From Acinetobacter sp. UBA3106 (lineage in GTDB: Bacteria > Pseudomonadota > Gammaproteobacteria > Pseudomonadales > Moraxellaceae): a stretch of DNA of 22,658 bases. Where the stretch lies: contig DFAM01000026.1 of assembly GCA_002365595.1 (NCBI GenBank), forward strand, positions 15,392 to 38,049, written 5' to 3'. Shown piece after piece: positions 15,704 through 22,658 of this stretch (positions are counted from its first letter, which is position 1; every line of letters starts with the position of its first letter). The notes under the pieces were generated by a model. That model was not told the DNA's origin, did not search any database, and saw nothing but the letters and a program-made list of their open reading frames with translations. The position numbers were made by a program, and so were the translations under genes.

Positions 15704-17341
15704 TTAATTCTGGTCATATCTCCAATGAAAAACCATTTTTGCTAAAGTTTTCATATCCATACTATTTTTCATTTTTTCAAATGCTTTAGAAGTATCTTTT
15801 TTAGCCAGATAAAGCTGTTTAATTTCTTCATCACTTTCTAAGTTAAATAAAGGTTTTAAACCGTCAAAATGATTCATAAATGTTCCCCATTTATAGGCTT
15901 GTTTAAAGCTTTTATAACCATTGGGACTAGCTAGACTAATTAAAAGATAATCTTTTAAAAAGTGCTCTTGATGTTTTCCTGCTGCATAACGAATTGTTTC
16001 AAAAGCACTATCCATAAAATTTAATGCTTCTGCATTGTTATTTTGCTTAAACAAAAGAACACCGCGAATCCATTGTTCTAACCATGGATATACGATGTCA
16101 TTCTGGCAAGATCGGTATTCTTTAAGCCAATGATCTAAAGCTAGTTTATTATTTAAGACATCAAGATAACCATGATGATAGTTTTCTATATTTGCTAAAA
16201 ATTGTTTAGGATTAGCTTGAGATTGCAAATATCGAAAGCCAGCTTTTAATGTAATTAAGTTAAAGTTAGCAGGGAAATGATCATCAAAATCAGGTAAATC
16301 ATTTGTACGCCCGACACGTTGTACATGCAAAGCTAATTCTGCACCAGCTTGTAAGCAGTTTTTTTGGAATGATTGAAATACTAAAAAATTAGTCATTTCT
16401 TCAATATTAACGTTATTTTCGATATTGTATGGGTCTGAAGCCATTATATTTTTTTGTTCATTCATTATAGCTTTCATTTCATCATTATAAAAAATATGAA
16501 AATCTTTATAGATTGCGTCTAAATAAGATCTAAGTTTTTCAGACATTATTTGTAAAAAACTTGTTCCATAATTTTCTTTAATTTGCTGAGAACAATAAGT
16601 ACAAAAGCGTGCAATTAGTAAAAAGAATAAATAACTTTCTTGTCTTTCTTTTGGAATAGCATGTGATTTAAAGGCTCGATCAAAGGTAGTTTTAAGCATT
16701 GCAAAAGCAGGCAAAGTTTTATCTTTTAACCAATTATCAACATTCCATAAGTCTTTTTCTTGTAGATCACTCTTAGAGGTAGTTAAAAGACTTTGTTCTA
16801 ATGAGTGAAAGTTGTTTTGATCTAAGTTTTCAGACGTATAAATCCATTGCATAATTTTGCTTAAAGGTGTTTGATTATTCGTCTCTAAAAACCAATAAAA
16901 ATCTTGTGGTGCATGAACATCTTTAAAAAAATCTGCGTAGGACTCTTTATATTTCAGAATTGAAATTGGAAGTCTGGGAAGAATAGTAGTTTGAATAATA
17001 AATTCAAAAGAATCTTTTTTATTTAAATAAGTATGATTTTCAAGGACGGCCCCTAGATAGCATTGAAATAAATCTTTTAGTGTATCTAAAATTGAGTGCT
17101 GCAAATGCCATGTTGGGAAGAGATCAGCGATTGCAGAATGTAGGGCTTGCATGTGCAAATCAAAGTTTTCTAAAAAATTAGAACTTTTTTCTTTTGCAAA
17201 GCGCTGTAAGCTTTTTTGGAGACTTTTATTTTCAATTTTTAAATCTAAAATTTGTTCAGATTTACTCGGAATAATACCTAAGGCATCATAAGTAAATTTT
17301 ATTAAATCACCTTGTGATGGAAATTGTGCTAAAGCGTGCAT
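15704..17341 (-). CDS. 545-residue protein of unknown function
   Basis: I do not recognise this protein. It is soluble, with no signal peptide or membrane segment, and appears almost wholly helical. Residues about 28-58 show a leucine/lysine heptad pattern suggesting a short coiled coil. The C-terminal third (from about YPWLEQWIRGVLLFKQNNNA onward) has spaced A/L/W residues reminiscent of TPR-like helical hairpins. No catalytic motif was found. The gene is visibly more AT-rich than its neighbours: 11 G/C in the 60 bases at 16441-16500. GGGGGC just before the ATG is a plausible ribosome-binding site. The 45-residue gene at 17403-17540 lies 61 bases upstream on the same strand. Base composition and lack of a recognisable family suggest an accessory or transferred gene. 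Confidence 0.75.
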   Translation of the reverse strand: MHALAQFPSQGDLIKFTYDALGIIPSKSEQILDLKIENKSLQKSLQRFAKEKSSNFLENFDLHMQALHSAIADLFPTWHLQHSILDTLKDLFQCYLGAVLENHTYLNKKDSFEFIIQTTILPRLPISILKYKESYADFFKDVHAPQDFYWFLETNNQTPLSKIMQWIYTSENLDQNNFHSLEQSLLTTSKSDLQEKDLWNVDNWLKDKTLPAFAMLKTTFDRAFKSHAIPKERQESYLFFLLIARFCTYCSQQIKENYGTSFLQIMSEKLRSYLDAIYKDFHIFYNDEMKAIMNEQKNIMASDPYNIENNVNIEEMTNFLVFQSFQKNCLQAGAELALHVQRVGRTNDLPDFDDHFPANFNLITLKAGFRYLQSQANPKQFLANIENYHHGYLDVLNNKLALDHWLKEYRSCQNDIVYPWLEQWIRGVLLFKQNNNAEALNFMDSAFETIRYAAGKHQEHFLKDYLLISLASPNGYKSFKQAYKWGTFMNHFDGLKPLFNLESDEEIKQLYLAKKDTSKAFEKMKNSMDMKTLAKMVFHWRYDQN

Positions 17342-17363
17342 GATGCCCCCATAGATTGAATAA

Positions 17364-17391
17364 TAAGAAGCATTCTTTTAAATGCTTCTTA
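17364..17391 (-). terminator. Hairpin between the 45-residue gene and the 545-residue gene
   Basis: TAAGAAGCATT / AATGCTTCTTA forms an 11-bp perfect stem with a 6-base loop. On the minus strand only a broken T tract follows (TTATTATTC). It may be a weak terminator or attenuator that reduces read-through into the 545-residue gene. Confidence 0.5.
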
Positions 17392-17402
17392 AGAAAAATA
17401 AA

Positions 17403-17540
17403 TTACTTTTTACGGCTAGGATTTAATTGAGTACCGCGATTGCCTTGTGATTTATCATAAGCGATGTTTGTACCATTAGTTCCTTTATTAGGATTAGTTT
17501 GATTAGCTGAGTTATTTTGTGGGGTTGTTTGCTTACTCAC
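17403..17540 (-). CDS. 45-residue Asn/Gln/Gly-rich small protein
   Basis: A GTG-started frame of 46 codons reads MSKQTTPQNNSANQTNPNKG, TNGTNIAYDKSQGNRGTQLN, PSRKK. GGAGA at 17552-17548 stands 7 bases before the GTG, a good ribosome-binding site. The protein is basic, highly hydrophilic and probably disordered, with the conspicuous block GTNIAYDKSQGNRGTQLNP. It is AT-rich like the 545-residue gene downstream and probably shares a promoter with it. Function unknown. Confidence 0.6.
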   Translation of the reverse strand: MSKQTTPQNNSANQTNPNKGTNGTNIAYDKSQGNRGTQLNPSRKK

Positions 17541-17635
17541 TTTAAAATCTCCATGATGTAGTGTTTGAGTAAACTCATCATAAAAAATTTATTATTTAAA
17601 CTCGAAGAATTTTGGCGACAAAAATTTGAGTCATA

Positions 17636-17669
17636 AAAAAAAGCCCCTACATCAGTAGAGGCTTTTTTT
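17636..17669. terminator. Rho-independent terminator of metG
   Basis: AAAAAAAGCCCCTAC / GTAGAGGCTTTTTTT pair over 15 positions (one G-U on the minus strand) around ATCA. It lies 17 bases after the metG stop. It is near-identical in design to the terminator at 15388-15415. Confidence 0.88.
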
Positions 17670-17685
17670 ATCTAAGATCGAAATC

Positions 17686-19743
17686 TTAAGACACTTTATC
17701 ACCCGGTTTAGCACCAGATTCAGGTGAAATCACCCAAACGCCATCGCCATTACCTGCAGCTAAAACCATTCCGTTAGAAATACCAAAACGCATCTTACGC
17801 GGTGCAAGGTTCGCAACCATCACCACCAATTTGCCTTTTAAGTCTTCTGGCTTATAGAACTCACGAATACCGCTAAATACATTACGTGGCTCAGCTTCAC
17901 CGACATTTAAAGTCAATTGAAGCAGCTTGTCAGAACCTTCAACGTGAGCCGCTTCAAGAACTTCAGCGACACGCAGGTCAACTTTCATAAAGTCATCAAT
18001 AGTAATGATCTCAGCTTCGCCCACTTTAGGTTCAGCTTTCTTTTCTACCTTTTTCTCTTTTTTCTTTTCCGCTTTTGGTGCTTCAGCAGGCGCAGCTAAA
18101 GAATCTTTAGATGCATCGACCATTGCAGCTACAGCTTTCGGGTCAACACGCTGCATAAGCGGTTGGAACAACGCAATTTCATGACCAACCAAGATGTCTT
18201 TACGAGATTCGAAGTTGAAGCTTTCAAGTTGTAAGAAGTCTTGAACTTGAGCAGCTAAAGTTGGAAGCACTGGGCTTAAGTAAACCGCCAATTGACGGAA
18301 CAAGTTGATGCCGACAGAACATACGTCGTGAACCTGTTGCTCTTCGCCATCAATCTTCGCAAGTGCCCAAGGCTTTTTCTCGTCGATATATTGGTTGGCT
18401 TTGTCTGCAAGCGCCATGATTTCACGAATGGCCGCAGAGAACTCACGTGCTTCATATTGAGCAGCAATTGATGTACCTGCATCAATAAAGCTTTGCACCA
18501 ATTCAGGCTCTGCACAAGTTGCGCTTAACTTGTTGTCAAATTTGGTGTTAATGAACTTTGCACAACGGCTGGCAATGTTTACCACTTTACCAACAAGGTC
18601 AGAGTTTACTTTCTGCACGAAGTCATCAAGGTTCAAGTCAGAATCTTCAACTTTGTCTGAAAGTTTAGACGCGAAGTAGTAACGTAAGTATTCAGGGTTC
18701 AAGTGCTCTAAATACGTTTCAGCTTTAATGAACGTCCCACGAGATTTCGACATCTTTTGACCATTTACCGTCAAGAAACCATTTACGAATAGGCTTGTTG
18801 GTGTGCGGTAGTTTGCACCTTCAAGCATTGCAGGCCAGAATAATGCATGGAAATATACGATATCTTTACCAATGAAGTGATACACCTCATTTTGAGAATC
18901 TTTTTTCCAGTAATCGTCAAAGCTTAAGTCAGGACGTTTGGTTTTGATGTAGTTTTCAAAGCTCGACATATAGCCAATCGGCGCATCGACCCAAACGTAG
19001 AAAAATTTGTTTGGCGCATCTGGTATTTCAAAACCGAAATATGGCGCATCACGAGAAATATCCCAATCTGACAAACCTGCTTCAAACCATTCATCTAACT
19101 TGTTGGCAATGGATACAGGTAAACGACCTTGGTCACGTGTCCATTTTTGCAGGTATTCGCCAAAATTCGGCAGTTTAAAGAAGTAGTGATCTGAAGATTT
19201 CTCTACCGGCGTTGCACCACTTAACGTCGATTTTGGATTTAAAAGTTCAGTTGCGTTATACGTTGTACCGCAGACTTCACATGAGTCGCCATATTGGTCT
19301 TCCGCTTTACATTTCGGACAGGTACCTTTAATGAAACGGTCTGACAGGAACATGCCTTTTTCAGGGTCGAACAATTGCTTGACAGGACGTACTGCAATGT
19401 TGTCTGCTTCACGGTTTTTAATATAAATTTCTGATGCACGTGCCTGGTTTTCAGGGCTATTGGTTGAATCGTAATGATCGAAATCAACTTTAAAGCCGGC
19501 GAAGTCGCGTTCATGTTCTTTTTGAACGTTGGCAATTTGCGCTTCAGGTGAAATGCCATTCGCTTCGGCACGCAGCATGATCGCTGTACCGTGAGCATCA
19601 TCCGCACAGACATAAGTCACGTTATGACCCATTGCACGCATGGCACGTACCCAAATATCAGCTTGGATATAACCGAGTAAGTGACCCATATGGATCGGGC
19701 CATTGGCGTATGGAAGGGCGTTGGTGACTAAGATATTACGCAC
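17686..19743 (-). CDS. metG: Methionyl-tRNA synthetase
   Basis: Predicted 685-residue class I synthetase that charges tRNA-Met. The signature HMGH is at 18-21, KMSKS at 330-334, and the zinc knuckle has C142, C145, C155 and C158. A Lys/Glu/Ala-rich linker (around KKKEKKVEKKAEPK) joins the anticodon-binding domain to a C-terminal EMAP/Trbp111-like tRNA-binding domain (IDDFMKVDLRVAEVLEAAHV to the end) that mediates dimerisation. The start codon is GTG. The nearest upstream ATG, 17 bases earlier, is out of frame. GAGAGAG lies about 9-15 bases before the GTG. It is expressed alone and ends at a strong terminator. Confidence 0.97.
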   Translation of the reverse strand: MRNILVTNALPYANGPIHMGHLLGYIQADIWVRAMRAMGHNVTYVCADDAHGTAIMLRAEANGISPEAQIANVQKEHERDFAGFKVDFDHYDSTNSPENQARASEIYIKNREADNIAVRPVKQLFDPEKGMFLSDRFIKGTCPKCKAEDQYGDSCEVCGTTYNATELLNPKSTLSGATPVEKSSDHYFFKLPNFGEYLQKWTRDQGRLPVSIANKLDEWFEAGLSDWDISRDAPYFGFEIPDAPNKFFYVWVDAPIGYMSSFENYIKTKRPDLSFDDYWKKDSQNEVYHFIGKDIVYFHALFWPAMLEGANYRTPTSLFVNGFLTVNGQKMSKSRGTFIKAETYLEHLNPEYLRYYFASKLSDKVEDSDLNLDDFVQKVNSDLVGKVVNIASRCAKFINTKFDNKLSATCAEPELVQSFIDAGTSIAAQYEAREFSAAIREIMALADKANQYIDEKKPWALAKIDGEEQQVHDVCSVGINLFRQLAVYLSPVLPTLAAQVQDFLQLESFNFESRKDILVGHEIALFQPLMQRVDPKAVAAMVDASKDSLAAPAEAPKAEKKKEKKVEKKAEPKVGEAEIITIDDFMKVDLRVAEVLEAAHVEGSDKLLQLTLNVGEAEPRNVFSGIREFYKPEDLKGKLVVMVANLAPRKMRFGISNGMVLAAGNGDGVWVISPESGAKPGDKVS

Positions 19744-20051
19744 GGATCTGACTCTCTCATTCGTATATTATGCAATGGGCGATAATTTTACATGATGCAG
19801 AGGGGATTACAAAGAAATGCTTTCGCTGAAGCGCAATGAATAAAGCGGCCTGAATATTCAAATACAAAAGATGATCTCATCCGATGAGCGACTATTAAAC
19901 AGTTGATCGAGTTACGTTAACGCTACTTTCTGCGATCAATAGCAACAACATGTACAGGCTTTGTTGTAATTTGCTTAATTCGTCTACTGAGTTGCATAGG
20001 TTGTGCTAAAAAATTGTCTGATAATTTTAATGACACCTCAGGAGGGTACTC
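19744..20051. other. Divergent promoter region, metG / hydrophilin
   Basis: A 308-base gap without a credible gene. It must carry promoters for metG (minus) and the hydrophilin (plus). GATAAT near 20020 is a candidate -10 for the hydrophilin, without a good -35. CTCATC-C-GATGAG at 19876-19888 is a short perfect dyad. The segment just before 20052 contains a strong ribosome-binding site, AGGAGGGT. Confidence 0.5.
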
Positions 20052-20885
20052 ATGACTCAGAATAACCAGACAAGTACTTCGAAGCATAATCAAGATGATA
20101 AACAACAACATGCACGCGAACTGAATGACCAATTGGCAAAAGAGCAAAAGCAGAACGAGATCGATAAACAGCATAAGCAGGAAAATCAGGACGTTCTAGA
20201 CGCTCAGAAAAATAATACTGATGAAAAGTCTGAAGCTAAGCAAGGCGCTCAGTCGAATAATGACGTACATGCTGACCAAAAAGATAATTCTGATCATTCT
20301 AAAGAAGCTCAGTCTGGCCAGTCAGATAAAAAATCTGAAAGCATTAAGATGGATGACTTAAAAGCCAAGGCGATCGCGATTGGTGAGGAACTGCTGAAAA
20401 AAGGCGAAAAGATTCTGAATGACTTAAAAAATGGCAAGTCAGACAGTCAGCAAAATGGTGAGCAAGGTTCTGCTGATTCTAAACAGGCGAAAACGGACCA
20501 GAAGTCTGAAGGTAAATCGGCAAATCAGTCAGATAAACAAAACGCTAAAGAAGGTCAGGCTGATCAGCAGGATCTGATGGCTAATTTAAAAGAAGCTCTG
20601 CATAAGTTTGAAGACACCAAACAGAAGATTACTGAGTTAGTCAGTGAAGCTTCAACCAAATTGGGTGAGCTAAGACAGATGGCGACTGACACAATGAGTA
20701 AAATGAAAGGAGAAGGTCAATCTCAGTCAGGGGATTCGAAAGAGCAAGATTCTTCGTCCAAGGACAATCAGGATAAACAGCAGAACTCAGCTCAGGCCAA
20801 TCACAAAGATGACGCTAAAAAAGGTCAGGATCAAACCGGTCAATCTGAACAACACAAGTCTGACCAAAATAAACATCATAAATAA
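20052..20885 (+). CDS. Disordered hydrophilin, DtpA/DtpB-like desiccation protein
   Basis: Predicted 277-residue, extremely hydrophilic protein made mostly of Gln, Asp, Lys, Ser, Asn, Glu and Ala. It has no Trp, Tyr or Cys and a single Phe (F186). There is no signal peptide. Two stretches could form amphipathic helices: about 98-128 (MDDLKAKAIAIGEELLKKGE onward) and about 173-220 (DLMANLKEALHKFEDTKQKI onward). The rest is expected to be disordered. This composition fits the hydrophilins DtpA/DtpB reported to protect Acinetobacter baumannii during desiccation. Orthology is inferred from composition and genus and was not tested by alignment. AGGAGGGT ahead of the ATG implies strong translation. 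It stands alone. Confidence 0.7.
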   Translation: MTQNNQTSTSKHNQDDKQQHARELNDQLAKEQKQNEIDKQHKQENQDVLDAQKNNTDEKSEAKQGAQSNNDVHADQKDNSDHSKEAQSGQSDKKSESIKMDDLKAKAIAIGEELLKKGEKILNDLKNGKSDSQQNGEQGSADSKQAKTDQKSEGKSANQSDKQNAKEGQADQQDLMANLKEALHKFEDTKQKITELVSEASTKLGELRQMATDTMSKMKGEGQSQSGDSKEQDSSSKDNQDKQQNSAQANHKDDAKKGQDQTGQSEQHKSDQNKHHK

Positions 20886-20973
20886 TGGTTTCAACTTTCA
20901 ATTTCCTTCAGTCAGGGCATGATTGAAGGGGCGAGAAAGGCCGAAAATTTAAAATCGTTTCGATAGCATTAAC

Positions 20974-21073
20974 ACATGGTCCATCTGCATCTTGGGCCAT
21001 GTCTAAATCAGGCGAACTGTTATTTAGTAGGACTGAGGTTGATTCAATCTCGATGGGGATTTAATCAACCTCA
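20974..21073 (+). ncRNA. Candidate structured RNA, three consecutive stem-loops
   Basis: Three stems lie in a row. 20974-20982 pairs with 20994-21002 (ACATGGTCC/GGGCCATGT, one G-U). 21003-21008 pairs with 21022-21027 (CTAAAT/ATTTAG). 21034-21044 pairs with 21063-21073 (TGAGGTTGATT/AATCAACCTCA), continuing inward over one mismatch into 21046-21051/21056-21061 with loop GATG: 17 pairs in all. A weaker stem, CCTTCA/TGAAGG, lies at 20905-20929. The third stem is followed by TCGTATTTATT, only moderately T-rich. This may be the hydrophilin 3' UTR, an sRNA or a terminator. The strand is assumed. Confidence 0.5.
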
Positions 21074-21156
21074 TCGTATTTATTCTATAGCGCTATGTGC
21101 TGTATTGAATACCTGTGATAATAGGTAGTTAAAGCAATATGCTATGAGTAAAGACC

Positions 21157-21960
21157 ATGATTGACGAAGATGATTTTGATTACGAACAGCCTATTACCCG
21201 CATGAAGCAAAATGCCAGCAGTCAAAAACAATTGGGCAGTCAAATTTTAAAAGATGCTGAGCAATACCTTGAAGATATCTCGGCAGATGAACATGCTTTT
21301 CTCATCAAAACATTATTGGGCTTCGCCGATCAAGAACCGTATTTTCAAGTACTGGCAGAAGAACTCGATCAACCTGTTGGGGCGAAATTTGCCAATGACG
21401 CTTTAAACCTGCTTTATTTCTGGCAAACAATTCATCAGTTTGAAGATGTAGACAAATTCAATTTAATCGATGTAATCAACACGGAAGATTTTCAGACTGA
21501 AATGCTGAAAGCTTTTGATGCTCTAAACATTACAGAGCATAAAGCACAGCGTCGCCTCGTGCTTCTGGAAGCATTCAAGTTATACAAATTGGGTTTTTAT
21601 GCAGGATGTATTCCGATGTTGTATGCACAACTTGAAGGAATCTTGACTGATGTCCTGATTGAGGCCGGGTTTTTAAAGCAAAACGGCACCAAATTTGTGG
21701 ATGTATATAAAATTGTTCCGGGCCTAAAAGGCAATGAAATTAAAAGCCTGTGGCATAAGGCAAAAATTGCAGCTGAATTAAATACTTATTTTCCTGAACT
21801 TGCTGCTTATAAGATGGACAGCAGTTCAACCGTGAGCATGAGTCGCCATAACATTTTGCACGGTACAGATCTGAATCATTTTAATCAGGGACGCAGTTTT
21901 ATCTTGTTTATCTGGCTGTTTTCTGCGGTCAGCTTTATGAGTACGCTTAAATACTCATAA
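21157..21960 (+). CDS. HEPN-like protein with R-x4-H motif
   Basis: Predicted 267-residue cytoplasmic, mostly helical protein. Near its C-terminus it has MSRHNILHGTDLNHFN, where Arg230 and His235 form the R-x4-H pattern that marks HEPN-domain ribonucleases. The helices before it (LYKLGFYAGCIPMLYAQLEG, ILTDVLIEAGFL) and the hydrophobic helix after it (SFILFIWLFSAVSFMSTL) fit a HEPN four-helix arrangement. The N-terminal 100 residues are acidic and unassigned. No partner nucleotidyltransferase or antitoxin gene adjoins it, which is unusual for toxin-type HEPN proteins. The ATG at 21157 has only a weak ribosome-binding site. Fold call moderate, RNase activity inferred. Confidence 0.6.
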   Translation: MIDEDDFDYEQPITRMKQNASSQKQLGSQILKDAEQYLEDISADEHAFLIKTLLGFADQEPYFQVLAEELDQPVGAKFANDALNLLYFWQTIHQFEDVDKFNLIDVINTEDFQTEMLKAFDALNITEHKAQRRLVLLEAFKLYKLGFYAGCIPMLYAQLEGILTDVLIEAGFLKQNGTKFVDVYKIVPGLKGNEIKSLWHKAKIAAELNTYFPELAAYKMDSSSTVSMSRHNILHGTDLNHFNQGRSFILFIWLFSAVSFMSTLKYS

Positions 21961-22019
21961 AACCAGAATATCAAGCGGAAGTCGGTTGGGTTGAGCTTAG
22001 TTGATCGGGTGGCTAGACT

Positions 22020-22075
22020 AGAGATAGATCAATGGAATTTTGATATTCAAAACAGATAAAAAATCTATCTCTTTT
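22020..22075 (+). terminator. Nested stem-loop after the HEPN gene, possible terminator
   Basis: AGAGATAGAT (22020-22029) and ATCTATCTCT (22063-22072) are perfectly complementary over 10 bases. The intervening 33 bases contain a second hairpin, TTTTGA-TAT-TCAAAA (22038-22052). A TTTT run follows. The long loop is atypical for a simple terminator. Confidence 0.45.
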
Positions 22076-22123
22076 CTATGGTTTTAATCATCTATGGCTT
22101 TAATCAGCAGTGGCTTTTAAAAG
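22076..22123. repeat. Three imperfect 16-base tandem repeats
   Basis: Units CTATGGTTTTAATCAT, CTATGGCTTTAATCAG and CAGTGGCTTTTAAAAG follow each other without gaps. The first two differ at two positions and the third is more diverged. Confidence 0.5.
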
Positions 22124-22315
22124 AAATTTTTAGCTTTGGGGTGATGCAAGTCATTTAAAGGAGTGAATGCGATTGCATCTTAGCCAAACTTTATTATTAA
22201 TGGTTTATCATTCTTTATGGCGCATCGAAATTCTCAAACCTGAGTAGGGGAAGTGATACTCAAGTTGATATTCCGTATTCTAATTCGCTAAATCACTAGA
22301 AAGATCTAATGAAAT

Positions 22316-22510
22316 TTATAGCTCACGCCAGACTTTATTTTCGTCTTGCAAAGACACAGTGAAATTAAAATTTGAATCGTCTGATACAAGTAAGCTCGTA
22401 GGGGTATGCATAACTACTTTTAAAATTGTCCCTTCTTCAAATACGAGGGGATTGCAGTTTTCTTTTTGCAAGATGACTGGTTTTAATAATTCAATTACTA
22501 ACTTTTCCAT
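22316..22510 (-). CDS. 64-residue protein of unknown function
   Basis: Predicted small cytoplasmic protein with alternating hydrophobic residues suggesting beta strands (GTILKVVMHTPTSLLVSDDS, NFNFTVSL), one Cys and no membrane span. The frame is supported by a good ribosome-binding site, AAGGGAAG, just ahead of the ATG, and a plausible extended -10 further upstream. I recognise no family. It lies at the window edge, with the HEPN gene on the other strand downstream of it. Confidence 0.65.
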   Translation of the reverse strand: MEKLVIELLKPVILQKENCNPLVFEEGTILKVVMHTPTSLLVSDDSNFNFTVSLQDENKVWREL

Positions 22511-22542
22511 TTCACTTCCCTTGTAGATTAGAAATTAGGTTA

Positions 22543-22551
22543 ATAATAGCA
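22543..22551 (-). promoter_or_regulatory. Possible extended -10 promoter of the 64-residue gene
   Basis: On the minus strand TGCTATTAT fits the extended -10 pattern TG-N-TATAAT with one mismatch. It would place the transcript start about 25 bases before the gene. No good -35 is present. Confidence 0.4.
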
Positions 22552-22658
22552 TAAATTGCTAGATATTTAACCAATTTTATCAGTTTTGCGAGTTAAATCA
22601 AAAACAAACGGATAAAATTTACCACGTAGTTTACAGCTTGAATCAAAAAATGAGAAAG

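Larger units (their letters stand above)
21961..22315. other. Intergenic stretch with repeats and hairpins
   Basis: No credible gene in about 355 bases. It holds a long-range stem at 22020-22072 enclosing an inner hairpin, three imperfect 16-base tandem units at 22076-22123, and a 7-bp inverted repeat GATGCAA/TTGCATC (22143-22149 and 22173-22179). Confidence 0.5.

Noticed and set aside
19876..19888. CTCATC-C-GATGAG dyad between metG and the hydrophilin gene.
   Set aside because: Too short and isolated to call an operator; kept only as a remark on the intergenic region.
19923..20174. Minus-strand 83-codon frame overlapping the hydrophilin start, rich in Leu and Ile.
   Set aside because: It is the antisense of a Gln/Asp/Lys-rich coding start, which automatically reads as hydrophobic. 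It has no ribosome-binding site.
21087..21096. Palindrome ATAGCGCTAT after the large hairpin.
   Set aside because: Ten bases without flanking symmetry or a nearby -10/-35 pair; no support for an operator.
22167..22247. A 26-codon plus-strand frame (MRLHLSQTLLLMVYHSLWRI...) preceded by AAAGGAG.
   Set aside because: The ribosome-binding site is only three bases from the ATG, the frame is very short and no terminator follows. It lies in a repeat-rich gap, so chance is the simpler explanation.
1..22658. Mobile elements, CRISPR arrays, tRNA or rRNA genes.
   Set aside because: No transposase or integrase frame, no regularly spaced repeats with unique spacers, and no tRNA-like cloverleaf was seen.

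Overview
The window looks like a piece of chromosome from an Acinetobacter-type gammaproteobacterium (Moraxellaceae). This is inferred from gene content and order, not from a database search. Supporting signs are the order rnfH / bamE / fur and yggS / pilT / pilU, also known from Pseudomonas, an AT-leaning base composition, a very glutamine-rich SbcC, and a disordered hydrophilic protein that resembles the Acinetobacter desiccation-tolerance hydrophilins. No tRNA, rRNA, CRISPR array, insertion sequence or phage gene was recognised.

Layout. (1) 1-1900: a YafJ-like class II glutamine amidotransferase, with a perfect FNR/Anr-type palindrome (21-34) upstream of it. A terminator and a very AT-rich gap follow, then a single-domain bacteriohemerythrin with all seven iron ligands. 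(2) 2010-4409: a divergent NSS-like membrane protein coupled by a one-base overlap to rnfH, then bamE (convergent) and fur (divergent from bamE). (3) 4495-7490: the type IV pilus retraction ATPases pilT-pilU on the minus strand, with the PLP-homeostasis gene yggS transcribed divergently. (4) 7653-13875: a double-hotdog acyl-CoA thioesterase-like protein, the sbcD-sbcC DNA-end nuclease operon on the minus strand, and a VOC/glyoxalase-fold protein.

(5) 14023-17640 is the most accessory-looking part. It holds an exported metallo-beta-lactamase-fold hydrolase and a truncated second copy of its 5' end. Between them is an unlisted 37-residue single-span membrane protein on the opposite strand with its own terminator. 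Then come a 545-residue AT-rich orphan protein and a 45-residue Asn-rich protein just upstream of it. (6) 17686-19743: metG, with a GTG start. (7) 20052-22510: a 277-residue hydrophilin, an intergenic stretch with three consecutive stem-loops (the last with 17 pairs), a stand-alone HEPN-like protein with an R-x4-H motif, a second structured intergenic stretch, and a 64-residue protein of unknown function.

Most of the window is core housekeeping: iron regulation, outer membrane assembly, twitching motility, recombination and translation. The parts most likely to hold undescribed biology are 14.0-17.6 kb (small proteins and a decayed gene duplicate) and 20.0-22.5 kb (hydrophilin, possible structured RNA, HEPN protein).
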